A stretch of DNA of 64,000 nucleotides from Streptomyces broussonetiae (GCF_009796285.1 NZ_CP047020.1:8122001-8186000); one strand, 5' to 3'. Numbered from the stretch's first letter, positions 49,157-58,848 are shown. Numbers and translations: made by a program. Notes: generated by a model not told the origin, from the sequence alone.

Positions 49157-50086
49157 TCACAGATCCAGCACCAGACGGGTGCCCCGGCACCGCGACACGC
49201 AGATCATCATCGTGTCGCCGGCCGCCCGCTCCTCCTCGGTGAGGACCGAGTCCCGGTGGTCCGGGGCGCCCTCCAGCACCCCGGTCTCACAGGTGCCGCA
49301 CGTCCCCTCGGCGCAGGAGTACAGCACCTCGACCCCGGCGGCGCGCACCGCGTCCAGCACGGAGACGTCCGGCGGGACGGTGACGGTACGGCCGCTGCGG
49401 GTGAGGACCACCGCGAATTCCCGTTCGGAGTGCGCCTGTTGCTCCCTCGGCCGAAACCGCTCCACGCGCAGTGACCGGGCCGGGCAGCGCTCCTCGACGG
49501 CGTCCAGCAGTGGCCCCGGACCGCAGCAGTACACCAGGGCGTCCTCCGGCAGGCCGTCCAGCACCGGGCCCAGGTCCAGCAGGCCCGTCTCGTCCTGCGG
49601 GGCGAGGACGACCCGGTCGCCATAGCGCGCGAGTTCCCCCGTGAAAGCCATGGAGGCACGGGACCGGCCGCCGTACAGCAGCGACCACTGTGCTCCCGCC
49701 GCCTCGGCCGCGGCCAGCATCGGCAGCAGGGGGGTGATGCCGATGCCGCCCGCGACGAACAGGTAGCGGCGGGCGGGTTCCAGCCGGAAGTGGTTGCGCG
49801 GCCCGCGCACCCGCACCTTGGCGCCCACGTCCAACTCGGCGTGCACGTGGGCCGATCCGCCGCGCCCGTGCGGCTCGCGCAGCACCGCGATCCGCCATGC
49901 GGAGCGGTCCGCCGGGTCCGAGCACAGCGAGTACTGCCGTTCCAGCCCCGGCCCGAGCAGCAGGTCCACATGGGCGCCGGGCTCCCAGGCGGGCAGTTGC
50001 CGGCCGAGCGGGTGGCGCAGAGTCAGCGACACCACGCCGTCCGCCGCCAACCGCCGCTGCACGACGACCAGTTCGCTCTGCGTCAC
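49157..50086 (-). CDS. vanB: Vanillate/phthalate-type oxygenase reductase
   Basis: 309 aa. FMN domain with RQYSL (50-54), NAD domain with FVAGGIGITPLLPML, and a C-terminal plant-type 2Fe-2S domain with Cys258, Cys263, Cys266 and Cys296. This is the class IA domain order. Feeds electrons to the Rieske oxygenase two genes upstream. Start GTG 50086 overlaps the 56-aa gene stop by 4 bp and has GGAGG upstream. Confidence 0.92.
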   Translation of the reverse strand: MTQSELVVVQRRLAADGVVSLTLRHPLGRQLPAWEPGAHVDLLLGPGLERQYSLCSDPADRSAWRIAVLREPHGRGGSAHVHAELDVGAKVRVRGPRNHFRLEPARRYLFVAGGIGITPLLPMLAAAEAAGAQWSLLYGGRSRASMAFTGELARYGDRVVLAPQDETGLLDLGPVLDGLPEDALVYCCGPGPLLDAVEERCPARSLRVERFRPREQQAHSEREFAVVLTRSGRTVTVPPDVSVLDAVRAAGVEVLYSCAEGTCGTCETGVLEGAPDHRDSVLTEEERAAGDTMMICVSRCRGTRLVLDL

Positions 50087-50253
50087 CGTGTGTCCTCCCC
50101 GGCCTCGTGCCCCGCGGGGTGCGCCACCATCCACTTCCACATCGTCACCGGATCCTGTGCGGTGCGCTCGGCCCCGCAGTGACAGGTACCGTGCAGCACA
50201 TCGGTGCCGGGCAGCCAGTCGATGCGGTAGACCTCGCCGGTGGGTGTGCTCAC
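50083..50253 (-). CDS. 56-aa protein coupled between oxygenase and reductase
   Basis: Short gene with GTG start overlapping the Rieske stop (50250-50253) and TGA overlapping the reductase start (50083-50086). Contains CHCG (Cys24, His25, Cys26) and HPAGH (His45, His49), which could bind a metal; the middle is Trp-rich (TMWKWMVAH). Coupling on both sides argues for a real gene. I do not recognise the family; it may act as a small accessory to the oxygenase. Confidence 0.75.
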   Translation of the reverse strand: MSTPTGEVYRIDWLPGTDVLHGTCHCGAERTAQDPVTMWKWMVAHPAGHEAGEDTR

Positions 50254-51314
50254 CGGACCCGCTCCTGCGGCTTGTCGCCCTCCTCGGCGAGCCGGGTCAG
50301 GATGCGGCGGGCGGCCAGGCCGCCGGTGTCGATGTTGATGCTCAGCTCCTGGTAGCCGGTGCGTTCGGTGTCCAGGGTGCGCTGGAGCAGACGCAGGGCG
50401 TCCACGTCCTGCATCACCACGGTGTGGTTGTTGGCCCGCAGGAACTCGGTGACCTCGGCGTCGTCCGTGGCCCAGTCCCGGGAGACCGCCCAGAAGTCGT
50501 ACACCCTGCCGTCCGACGCGGGGGTGATGGCGTAGGTGATCTCGGTGCGGAAGCCGTGCGGGTCGCTGCCGTCCGGCGCGGGCGCGACCCCCGTCGGCGC
50601 GATACGGCTGTGCAGCAGATACAGGCAGGGCGCGTGGTACTCGATGTCCTGCCGGCGGGTGATCCGGCCCGTGATGCCGGTGGAGCGGGCGTAGAACGGC
50701 GGGCACTCGGCGTCCTCCATGCGCCGGCTGACCCGGACGATGCCCGCGCCCTCGTCCACCTCGGTGGTGATGGGCGTCTCGGCGACCTCGGGGGTGCCGA
50801 TGTAGCCGCCGTGCAGATAGGTCTCGTGCGAGAGGTCGAGGAGGTTGTCGACGAGCAGGCCGTAGTCGGCGTCGATCGGCTCCATGCCCCGGACGGTGAC
50901 CCAGCCGGGGGAGTCGAGGTGCCGGGCCCGCGGGACGGTTCCCGGGTCGGCCAGGGCCGCGTCGCCGATCCACACCCACACCAGGGAGTCCTGCTCCAGC
51001 ACCGGGTAGGAGGCGACGCGAGCGGTGCGCGGAACGCGTTTCTGGCCCGGTACGTACACGCAGGTGCCGGACCGGTCGTAGGTGAAGCCGTGGTAGCCGC
51101 AGACGATCCGGTCGCCGTCCAGGCCGCTCTCGGAGAGCGGGTAGCGGCGGTGGACGCACCGGTCGTGCAGGGCGACGGGGGCGCCGTCCTCCTCGGCGCG
51201 GTACAGCACGAGCGGCTCGCCGAGGATCGTCCGGCCGAGCAGCTCGCGCCCGACCTCCTGGCTGTAGGCGGCGACATACCACTGATTCCGTGCGAAGGCG
51301 GTTGCATGGGGCAT
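50250..51314 (-). CDS. vanA: Rieske non-heme iron oxygenase, vanillate O-demethylase type
   Basis: 354 aa. Rieske cluster CVH...CGYH (Cys53, His55, Cys72, His75) and mononuclear iron site DNLLDLSHETYLHGG (His163, His168), as in VanA-like oxygenases. Start ATG 51314 has AGGAG 9 nt upstream. First gene of a three-gene coupled operon. Likely demethylates a methoxybenzoate such as vanillate to protocatechuate; the exact substrate is not certain from sequence. Confidence 0.9.
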   Translation of the reverse strand: MPHATAFARNQWYVAAYSQEVGRELLGRTILGEPLVLYRAEEDGAPVALHDRCVHRRYPLSESGLDGDRIVCGYHGFTYDRSGTCVYVPGQKRVPRTARVASYPVLEQDSLVWVWIGDAALADPGTVPRARHLDSPGWVTVRGMEPIDADYGLLVDNLLDLSHETYLHGGYIGTPEVAETPITTEVDEGAGIVRVSRRMEDAECPPFYARSTGITGRITRRQDIEYHAPCLYLLHSRIAPTGVAPAPDGSDPHGFRTEITYAITPASDGRVYDFWAVSRDWATDDAEVTEFLRANNHTVVMQDVDALRLLQRTLDTERTGYQELSINIDTGGLAARRILTRLAEEGDKPQERVR

Positions 51315-51472
51315 GGAGCCGGCTCCTGTCTGTCGAGGTGCTGGCATCGTCGGGGAGCGCGTCGAAGGACCGCAACGCTCCTTCCGCCACGCGGAAACAC
51401 CCCGCTCCCGCAAGTCGCGTACGCTGAGCGGCAGTACAGAGGCTGTGTGTGGCGTTGACGCGGGGGTTGTGG

Positions 51473-51898
51473 ATGGCTGTCGGCAGGGTGGTCCGGTTCG
51501 ACGGGATGCGTGGGTACGGCTTCATCGCGCCGGAGCAGGGCGGGGAGGACGTCTTCCTGCATGTGAACGACTTGCTGATTCCCGAGTCGTCCGTGCGGTC
51601 GGGCCTGGCGGTGGAGTTCGAGGTGGAGAACGGCGGACGCGGGCTGAAGGCCTCCTCCGTCCGGTTCGCGAAGGACGCGGAAGGGGCGCCGTCGCAGACC
51701 GCCGAGTCCGCCGACCGCGTTGCGGCCGCAGCCGACGGCCAGGAACCGATGTGCGACGTGCTCGGCTCGGCCGAGTACACACGCGAGGTGACGGAGCTGC
51801 TGCTGGCCTGCGTCCCAGACCTGACGGGACAACAGATCCTGGCCACGCGCAAGCAGTTGGTCCTGTTCGCCAAACGGCACGGCTGGATCGAGGACTGA
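51473..51898 (+). CDS. Cold-shock-domain protein with C-terminal extension
   Basis: 141 aa. Cold-shock domain in residues 1-63 with RNP1 GYGFIAP and RNP2 DVFLHV, so single-stranded nucleic-acid binding is expected. A low-complexity linker leads to a second helical domain (AEYTREVTELLLACVPDLTGQQILATRKQLVLFAKRHGWIED) seen in a subset of actinobacterial CSD proteins. ATG 51473; GTG 51449 is an upstream alternative. Seventy-six bp before htpG, same strand, with GACGGACAG repeats between. Confidence 0.88.
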   Translation: MAVGRVVRFDGMRGYGFIAPEQGGEDVFLHVNDLLIPESSVRSGLAVEFEVENGGRGLKASSVRFAKDAEGAPSQTAESADRVAAAADGQEPMCDVLGSAEYTREVTELLLACVPDLTGQQILATRKQLVLFAKRHGWIED

Positions 51899-51974
51899 CG
51901 GACAGGACGGACAGGACGGCAAGGGCGGACGGGCCGGACGGCAGCGCCCTGCCGGACACCGGAGAAAGGACGCA

Positions 51975-53804
51975 ATGAGCACCGAGACGCTGGAGTTCCA
52001 GGCCGAAGCGCGCCAGCTCCTGCAGCTGATGGTCCACTCGATCTACTCGAACAAGGACATCTTCCTGAGGGAACTCATCTCCAACGCCTCCGACGCCCTG
52101 GACAAGCGGCGCCTGGCGGGTCTCACCGACGACCGCCTCAGGGCCGACGACCTGCACATCGCGATCGAGGCGGACCAGGAAGCCCGCACCCTGACCGTGC
52201 GCGACAACGGCATCGGCATGTCCCGCGAGGACGTGGTGGGCCTCATCGGCACCATCGCCCGCTCCGGTACGGCCGAGACACTGCGCCGGATGAAGGAGAG
52301 TGCGGAATCGGCCGAGCTGATCGGCCAGTTCGGAGTCGGCTTCTACTCCGTCTTCATGGTCGCCGACAAGGTCACCCTCCACACTCGCAAGGCCGGTGAG
52401 GAGACCGGTGTGCGCTGGGAGTCGGACGGCGGCGGCACCTACACCATGGAGACCGCCCCGGACCTGCCGGAGGGCACGGCGGTCACCGTCCACCTGCGTC
52501 CCGCGGACGAGGAGGACGCCCTCCACGACTACGCCGACGCGTGGAAGATCCGGGAGATCGTCAAGCGGTACTCGGACTTCATCGCGTTCCCCATCCGGAT
52601 GGGCGACGACACCCTCAACTCGATGAAGGCGCTGTGGGCGCGCCCGCGCTCCGAGGTCGGGGAGGAGGAGTACCGGGAGTTCTACCGGCACATCAGCCAC
52701 GACTGGACCGACCCGCTGGAGACCATCCGGATGCGGGCGGAGGGCACGTTCGAGTACGAGGCGCTGCTCTTCCTGCCCGCGCGTGCCCCGCACGACCTGT
52801 TCCAGCGCGACGCCCGGCACGGCATCCAGCTGTACGTCAAGCGCGTGTTCATCATGGACGACACCCGTGAGCTGCTGCCGTCCCACCTCCGTTTCGTCAA
52901 GGGGGTCGTGGACGCCGCCGACCTGTCGCTGAACATCTCCCGTGAGATTCTCCAGCAGGACCGGCACATCCAGCTGATCCGGCGGCGCCTGGCGAAGAAG
53001 GTCCTGTCCACGGTCAAGGACCTCATGACGAACGACGCCGACAAGTACCGCACCTTCTGGCGCGAGTTCGGGCCGGCGGTCAAGGAGGGCCTGCTCGATC
53101 CGGCCGAGGACCACAAGGCGATCCTCGACATCGCGTCGTTCGCTTCCACCGCCGGCGAGGAGCCCACCACCCTCGCCGACTACATCGCCCGGATGAAGGA
53201 CGGCCAGGACAAGATCTACTTCATGACCGGCGAGAGCCGCGCGCAGGTCGAGAACTCCCCGCACCTGGAGGCCTTCAAGGCCAAGGAGTACGAGGTCCTG
53301 CTGCTCACCGACCCGGTGGACGAGATCTGGGCCGAGGCGGTCGGCGACTACGACGGCAAGGAGTTCCGGTCCGTCGCGCGGGGCGCGGTCGACCTGCCCG
53401 CCGAGGAGGAGGTGCCCGAGGAGAAGTCCGGCGCCTACGCGCCGCTGCTGAGCTGGCTGGGCGAGACGCTGGACGGTGTGAAGGACGTACGGCTGACCAC
53501 TCGGCTGACCAGCTCCCCGGCCTGCCTGGTCAGTGACGCCGACGGTATCTCGCCGACGCTGGAGAAGATGTACAGGGCGATGGGCCAGGAACTGCCTGCG
53601 GTGCGGCGGATCCTGGAGCTGAACCCCGGGCACCCGCTGGTCAGCGGGCTGAGGGAGGCGTACGAACAGCGGGCGCAGGACCCGGAGCTGACCGAGACGG
53701 CCGAGCTGCTGTACGGTACCGCCCTGCTGGCGGAGGGCGGCGATCTGGCCGACCCGGCCCGATTCGCCAAGCTGCTCGCCGACCGCCTCGCTCGGACGAT
53801 CTGA
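51975..53804 (+). CDS. htpG: Hsp90-family chaperone HtpG
   Basis: 609 aa, full length. GHKL ATPase motifs SNASDALDKRRL, DNGIGMSREDV and GQFGVGFYSVFMV; middle-domain Arg region LNISREILQQDR. Dimeric ATP-driven chaperone of the cytoplasm. AGAAAGGA upstream of ATG 51975. No HAIR element or CIRCE sequence seen upstream. Confidence 0.97.
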   Translation: MSTETLEFQAEARQLLQLMVHSIYSNKDIFLRELISNASDALDKRRLAGLTDDRLRADDLHIAIEADQEARTLTVRDNGIGMSREDVVGLIGTIARSGTAETLRRMKESAESAELIGQFGVGFYSVFMVADKVTLHTRKAGEETGVRWESDGGGTYTMETAPDLPEGTAVTVHLRPADEEDALHDYADAWKIREIVKRYSDFIAFPIRMGDDTLNSMKALWARPRSEVGEEEYREFYRHISHDWTDPLETIRMRAEGTFEYEALLFLPARAPHDLFQRDARHGIQLYVKRVFIMDDTRELLPSHLRFVKGVVDAADLSLNISREILQQDRHIQLIRRRLAKKVLSTVKDLMTNDADKYRTFWREFGPAVKEGLLDPAEDHKAILDIASFASTAGEEPTTLADYIARMKDGQDKIYFMTGESRAQVENSPHLEAFKAKEYEVLLLTDPVDEIWAEAVGDYDGKEFRSVARGAVDLPAEEEVPEEKSGAYAPLLSWLGETLDGVKDVRLTTRLTSSPACLVSDADGISPTLEKMYRAMGQELPAVRRILELNPGHPLVSGLREAYEQRAQDPELTETAELLYGTALLAEGGDLADPARFAKLLADRLARTI

Positions 53805-54019
53805 CCGATACGCCCCACGCATCAGCTCTTTGGGGTGTTTGTCCGCCGGCCGCGGTCCGTTGTGACCGTGGCCGGAGCGGCACCGCACGGACCGCCGACT
53901 TTCACATGGGCGCCATCAGACCCTTCCCTGACGTTTGCTGCTCTTGGAACACTCGCTCCGCGCAGATTCCGTCATCTGGGCGGCATTACGTACGTCAGGA
54001 CGAGAGGACCCGAACACCC

Positions 54020-56068
54020 ATGGCCGAAGTCAACCGGCGCCGCTTCCTTCAACTCGCGGGTGCCACCACGGCGTTCACGGCGCTGTCCAGCAGCATCCAG
54101 CGGGCGGCCGCGCTGCCCGCCCACCACCGCACCGGGACCGTCCAGGACGTCGAGCACGTCGTTGTCCTCATGCAGGAGAACCGATCCTTCGACCACTACT
54201 TCGGTTCGCTGCGCGGTGTCCGGGGTTTCGGCGACCCCCGTTCCGTCTCGCAGAACGGCAAGTCCGTCTGGAAGCAGTCCGACGGCACGAAGGACATCCT
54301 GCCCTTCCACCCCGACGCCGACGATCTGGGCCTCGCCTTCATCCAGGACCTGCCGCACGGCTGGAACGACACGCACGCCGCCTTCAACGGGGGCAAGTAC
54401 GACAAGTGGGTACCGGCCAAGGGCAGCACGACCATGGCCTACCTGACCCGCGAGGACATACCGTTCCACTACGCGCTCGCCGACGCCTTCACCCTCTGCG
54501 ACGCCTACCACTGCTCGTTCATGGGCTCCACCGACCCCAACCGCTACTACATGTGGACGGGTTACGTCGGCAACGACGGTCGGGGCGGCGGCCCGGTGCT
54601 CGGCAACGACGAGAAGGGCTACGGCTGGACGACGTACCCCGAGCGCCTGGAGAAGGCCGGGGTCTCCTGGAAGATCTACCAGGACGTCGGCGACGGCCTC
54701 GACGCGAACGGCAGCTGGGGCTGGATCCAGGACGCCTACCGCGGCAACTACGGCGACAACTCCCTGCTGTACTTCAACCAGTACCGGGACGCCAAGCCCG
54801 GTGACCCGCTGTACGACAAGGCCCGCACCGGCACCGACGCCAAGCAGGGCGAGGGCTTCTTCGACCGGCTGAAGGCCGACGTGAAGGCCGGCAAGCTGCC
54901 GCAGGTCTCCTGGGTCGTCGCGCCCGAGGCCTTCACCGAGCACCCCAACTGGCCCGCCAACTACGGCGCCTGGTACGTCTCCCAGGTCCTGGACGCGCTG
55001 ACCAGCAACCCCGAGGTGTGGGGCAAGACCGCGCTGTTCATCACCTACGACGAGAACGACGGCTTCTTCGACCACGTCGTCCCGCCGTTCCCGCCGGCCT
55101 CCGCCGCGCAGGGCCTGTCGACCGTGGACCCCGCCCTCGACCTGTTCAAGGGCGACATCAGCCACGTCGCCGGTGCCTACGGGCTCGGGCAGCGCGTGCC
55201 GATGCTCGTCGTCTCGCCGTGGAGCAAGGGCGGTTACACCTGCTCCGAGACCCTCGACCACACCTCGATCATCCGCTTCATCGAGCGCCGCTTCGGTGTG
55301 CACGAGCCGAACATCTCGCCCTGGCGGCGGACCGTCACCGGCGACCTGACCAGTGCCTTCGACTTCTCCCACAAGGACACCAAGCCGGTCGCGCTGCCGT
55401 CCACGGCCGGCTACCAGCCGCCGGACCACAACCGGCACCCCGACTACGTGCCCAAGCCCCCGGCGAACCCGTCCCTGCCCAAGCAGGAGCGCGGGCACCG
55501 CCCCACCCGCCCGCTCAGGTACGCCCCGGTGGTGGACGCCTCCGCGGACACCGCGAACGGCAAGCTCACGCTCACGTTCGCCTCGGGAGCGCACGCGGGC
55601 GCCGCCTTCCTCGTGACCTCCGGCAACCGCACCGACGGTCCCTGGACCTACACCACCGAGGCCGGCAAGACCCTCTCCGACACCTGGAACTCGTTCTGGT
55701 CGGGCGGCACCCACGACCTCGCGGTGCACGGCCCGAACGGTTTCCTGCGCGTCTTCAAGGGCAGGGGCAAGGTCGCCGGCCCGGAGGTGACCGCCCGGCC
55801 GGCCGGCGACCACCTGGAACTCGCCTTCACGAACAAGGGCTCCGGGGCCGTGCAGCTCAAGGTCGTGAACGGTTACGGCGGTCACCCGGCCACCGTGACC
55901 GTACGGCCCGGCGCGACCGTCCAGCACACCGTCGACCTCACGGCGAGCAAGCGCTGGTACGACGTGACCGTCACCTGCGACGCCGACCCGGCGTTCCTGC
56001 GCGGCTTCGCCGGCCATGTCGAGAACGGGCGTCCGGGCGTCAGCGACCCGGCGATCGTCACACAGTGA
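54020..56068 (+). CDS. Tat-secreted phosphocholine-type phospholipase C
   Basis: 682 aa. Twin-arginine signal NRRRFLQLAGATTAFTALSS (5-24). Catalytic domain to about 460 with VVVLMQENRSFDHYFGSLRG, CDAYHCSFMGSTDPNRYYMWTG, TYDENDGFFDHVVPPFPP and DHTSIIRFIERRFGV, as in PlcC/acid-phosphatase-superfamily enzymes. Two C-terminal DUF756-type repeats (about 505-590 and 595-680). Cleaves phospholipid head groups outside the cell, often under phosphate control, though no clear PHO box was found in the 215 bp upstream. Confidence 0.94.
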   Translation: MAEVNRRRFLQLAGATTAFTALSSSIQRAAALPAHHRTGTVQDVEHVVVLMQENRSFDHYFGSLRGVRGFGDPRSVSQNGKSVWKQSDGTKDILPFHPDADDLGLAFIQDLPHGWNDTHAAFNGGKYDKWVPAKGSTTMAYLTREDIPFHYALADAFTLCDAYHCSFMGSTDPNRYYMWTGYVGNDGRGGGPVLGNDEKGYGWTTYPERLEKAGVSWKIYQDVGDGLDANGSWGWIQDAYRGNYGDNSLLYFNQYRDAKPGDPLYDKARTGTDAKQGEGFFDRLKADVKAGKLPQVSWVVAPEAFTEHPNWPANYGAWYVSQVLDALTSNPEVWGKTALFITYDENDGFFDHVVPPFPPASAAQGLSTVDPALDLFKGDISHVAGAYGLGQRVPMLVVSPWSKGGYTCSETLDHTSIIRFIERRFGVHEPNISPWRRTVTGDLTSAFDFSHKDTKPVALPSTAGYQPPDHNRHPDYVPKPPANPSLPKQERGHRPTRPLRYAPVVDASADTANGKLTLTFASGAHAGAAFLVTSGNRTDGPWTYTTEAGKTLSDTWNSFWSGGTHDLAVHGPNGFLRVFKGRGKVAGPEVTARPAGDHLELAFTNKGSGAVQLKVVNGYGGHPATVTVRPGATVQHTVDLTASKRWYDVTVTCDADPAFLRGFAGHVENGRPGVSDPAIVTQ

Positions 56069-56134
56069 ACGGGCGATGAACACCGCTCCGTGCGGACTGG
56101 TCAGGTACTGGTCAGATCAGGGTAGTGTGCCCCG

Positions 56135-57001
56135 GTGACCACGCAATCCAACACTCCTGCAGGCTGGTACCCCGATCCGCACGGAGCGCCCCAGACGCTC
56201 CGCTACTGGGACGGCACACAGTGGACCCAGCACACCAACCCGGCGCAGGCACCGGCCGGCCAGGCTCCGCAGGCGCAGGCCGCCGCGCAGCAGCAGGCGC
56301 CCGCCCAGCAGTTCGGCGTCCCGCAGCAGCAGGCCGCCGACCCCAAGGTGCAGCGGCAGGTGCAGCAGAAGGCGGGTGTGCAGGCGGGCGGCCCCGGCGG
56401 CGGCACCCTGTTCACCGAGCCCGTTCTGGTCGTGAACCAGAAGGCCAAGCTGATCGAGCTGACCAACGAGTACAAGGTCATGGACCAGCACGGCCGGGAC
56501 ATCGGCTCGGTCACCGAGGTCGGGCAGGGCGCGCTGAAGAAGATCCTGCGCTTCGTCTCCAGCCTCGACCAGTTCATGACCCACAAGCTGGAGATCCGTG
56601 ACGCCTATGGTCAGCCCCAGCTGGTGCTGACCCGGCCCGCGAAGTTCTTCAAGTCCCGGGTCGTCGTGACGCGCCCGGACGGCTCGCCGGTCGGTGAGAT
56701 CGTCCAGCAGAACATGATCGGGAAGATCAACTTCGCGATGAACGCGAACGGCCAGCAGGTCGGCGCGATCAAGGCGGAGAACTGGCGGGCCTGGAACTTC
56801 GCGATCGTCGACCACGCGGACAACGAGGTCGCCCGGATCACCAAGACCTGGGAAGGCCTCGCCAAGACCCTGTTCACGACCGCGGACAACTACGTCCTGC
56901 AGATCCACTACCAGCTTCCCGAGCCGCTGCTGAGCCTCGTGGTGGCGACGGCCCTGACCGTCGACACCGCCCTCAAGCAGGACTCGCGGGGCTGGAACTG
57001 A
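56135..57001 (+). CDS. DUF2510 plus LURP-one/scramblase-like protein
   Basis: 288 aa. N-terminal DUF2510 motif GWYPDPHGAPQTLRYWDGTQWTQHT (10-33), then a Gln/Ala-rich linker and a LURP-one-related (phospholipid-scramblase-like) 12-stranded barrel from about 90 to 270 (FTEPVLVVNQKAKLIELTNEYKVMDQHG ... FAIVDHADNEVARITKTWEG). GTG 56135. Function in bacteria is not established; membrane or lipid contact is possible. Closed by a hairpin at 57029. Confidence 0.88.
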   Translation: MTTQSNTPAGWYPDPHGAPQTLRYWDGTQWTQHTNPAQAPAGQAPQAQAAAQQQAPAQQFGVPQQQAADPKVQRQVQQKAGVQAGGPGGGTLFTEPVLVVNQKAKLIELTNEYKVMDQHGRDIGSVTEVGQGALKKILRFVSSLDQFMTHKLEIRDAYGQPQLVLTRPAKFFKSRVVVTRPDGSPVGEIVQQNMIGKINFAMNANGQQVGAIKAENWRAWNFAIVDHADNEVARITKTWEGLAKTLFTTADNYVLQIHYQLPEPLLSLVVATALTVDTALKQDSRGWN

Positions 57002-57028
57002 GCCTGCCCCGACGGGGGAGTACGGCGA

Positions 57029-57069
57029 CGGCGGCCGGTGCGCGCAGAGGATGCGTGCACCGGCCGCCG
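57029..57069. terminator. Hairpin terminator
   Basis: A 13-bp perfect stem (57029-57041 with 57057-57069) between the converging LURP-one-like and DMT genes, 11 bp before the DMT stop. Confidence 0.85.
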
Positions 57070-57079
57070 TTCTGTGCGG

Positions 57080-58042
57080 TCACAGTGTGGTGAGGTGTCC
57101 CGGCTTGTCCGGCTGCCGTGGCACCAGCGCGGGTTCGGCGGTCGCCGTGCCCGGTTCCAGGGCCAGGACCGCGGCCACGGGGTGGTCGTCGTCCTCGTGG
57201 ACCGGGTCCTCCTGCCCGCGTTGCGGGGTGACCCGGGTGAGCAGGATCACGCCCCAGGCGGCGAGGGCCGCGCCGGCGAGCGCCAGCAGCACCCCGCCGA
57301 CGCCGCCCTGCAGGCCCTGGCCGAGCAGGGTGAGGCCGATCACGGCGGCGGCCACCGGATTGGCGAGGGTGACCACGGCCAACGGGGCGCCGAGGCCGCC
57401 GCGGTAGGCGGTCTGGGAGAGCAGCAGCCCGCCCACGGCGAACGCGGCGACCAGGACGGCGACCACGATCACCTCGGTGCCGAGCGCCGGGCCGGTGCGT
57501 TCGGTGGCCGCCACCGTCACCGTCTGGGTGAGCGCCGAGGCGACACCGGAGGCGAAGCCGGACGCCGTCGCGTGCCTGAGCCCCGGGCGGGCGCCGGGCC
57601 GGGACAGCATGCCGATCGCGGCGGCGGTCGTACCGGCGACCGCCAGCGCCTCGGTCAGCGACAGCACCCGCTCGGGCGCCGGACCGGAAGCGGTCACGAG
57701 CAGTGCGGCGAGCCCGAGCAGGGTGAGCGCCGTACCGCGCCACTCCACCGCGCTGACCCGGCGCCCGGCCGCGCGCGCCCCGAGCGGCACGGCCGCGACC
57801 AGAGTGAGTGCTCCCAGCGGCTGGACGAGGGTCAGCGGGCCGTACTTGAGCGCGACGACGTGCAGCAGTGCGGCGCCCGCGTTCAGGGCGACCGCCGACC
57901 ACCAGGCACCCGTGCCCAGCAGCCGCAGCAGGCCGCTGCCGGTGCTGCGGGAGGCGAGGCGTTCCTGGGCGACCGCGGCGAGGGCGTACGCGACGGCCGA
58001 GACGAGTGAGAGGGCCACGGCGACCACGGCGGCGGCGCTCAT
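57080..58042 (-). CDS. DMT/EamA-like transporter
   Basis: 320 aa with 9-10 membrane helices: SAAAVVAVALSLVSAVAYALAAVAQERLASR first, and repeats with GPLTLVQPLGALTLVAAVPLGA and GAPLAVVTLANPVAAAVIGLTLL. Ends in a polar cytoplasmic tail of 50 residues. ATG 58042 overlaps the PAP2 gene stop by 4 bp, so co-expressed. Substrate unknown. Confidence 0.87.
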   Translation of the reverse strand: MSAAAVVAVALSLVSAVAYALAAVAQERLASRSTGSGLLRLLGTGAWWSAVALNAGAALLHVVALKYGPLTLVQPLGALTLVAAVPLGARAAGRRVSAVEWRGTALTLLGLAALLVTASGPAPERVLSLTEALAVAGTTAAAIGMLSRPGARPGLRHATASGFASGVASALTQTVTVAATERTGPALGTEVIVVAVLVAAFAVGGLLLSQTAYRGGLGAPLAVVTLANPVAAAVIGLTLLGQGLQGGVGGVLLALAGAALAAWGVILLTRVTPQRGQEDPVHEDDDHPVAAVLALEPGTATAEPALVPRQPDKPGHLTTL

Positions 58043-58848
58043 CGGCCCGCTCCCACCAGTACGGGGGTGTCGGGGGTGACCCGGCGCCGGCCTGCGTCGC
58101 GTCCGGCCGTGGTGGCCGTGCGCCGCGGCGGATGGATCACGGCGAGGGCGATGCCGAGCATGGCGCCCGCGACGATCGCGTCGAGCCAGTAGTGGTTGGC
58201 CGTGCCCACGATCACCAGCAGGGTGATCAGCGGGTGCAGCAGCCACAGCCAGCGCCACCGGGACCGGGTGGCCACGATCAGCCCGACCGCCACCATCAGT
58301 GCCCAGCCGAAGTGCAGCGACGGCATCGCCGCGAACTGGTTGGACAGGTGGTCGCTGGACGGCGGGCCGTACACGGACGGGCCGAAGATCCTCCCGGTGT
58401 CCTCCAGGCCGGTCCCGGCCAGCATCCGGGGCGGGGTCAGCGGGAAGGTGAAGGGCAGCACCAGGGCGGCCGTGGTGACGGCCGCAAGGACCCGGCGGGC
58501 CCAGATGTAGTGGGCGGGCCGCTTGACGTAGAGCCAGACGAGGAAGGCCAGCGTCGCCGGGAAATGGACGGTGGCGTAGTAGGTGTTCGCGATGTGGACG
58601 AGGGTGTCGCCGTGCAGCAGTGCGGACTGCACGGCGTTCTCGTGGGGGAGATGCAGCGTCCGCTCCAGGTCCCACACGCGGTGAGCGTTGTGGATGGCGT
58701 CGCCCGTGTGGCCCGTGGCCAGCTGCCGGCCGAGCTTGTAGACCAGGAAGAGCCCCGCGACGAGGAGAAGCTCACGTATCAGTGCCGGACGCGTGGTCGC
58801 GTCCGGCGGCTCCGTTTCTGCTTCCGCAGGCTCGGTTCGCGCAGTCAT
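58039..58848 (-). CDS. PAP2-superfamily membrane phosphatase/phosphotransferase
   Basis: 269 aa, about six helices. PAP2 motifs AAMPSLHFGWAL (PSxH type, catalytic His) and GTANHYWLDAIVAG (second His and Asp), in the PAP2_3 variety related to inositolphosphotransferases. The N-terminal half carries VWDLERTLHLPHENAVQ. Acts on a lipid phosphate at the membrane face. Divergent from a TetR gene; the inverted repeat at 58939-58980 lies 91 bp upstream. Confidence 0.88.
   Translation of the reverse strand: MTARTEPAEAETEPPDATTRPALIRELLLVAGLFLVYKLGRQLATGHTGDAIHNAHRVWDLERTLHLPHENAVQSALLHGDTLVHIANTYYATVHFPATLAFLVWLYVKRPAHYIWARRVLAAVTTAALVLPFTFPLTPPRMLAGTGLEDTGRIFGPSVYGPPSSDHLSNQFAAMPSLHFGWALMVAVGLIVATRSRWRWLWLLHPLITLLVIVGTANHYWLDAIVAGAMLGIALAVIHPPRRTATTAGRDAGRRRVTPDTPVLVGAGR

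Noticed and set aside
53805..54019. PHO box upstream of the phospholipase C gene
   Set aside because: I looked for GTTCA-type direct repeats and found none convincing.
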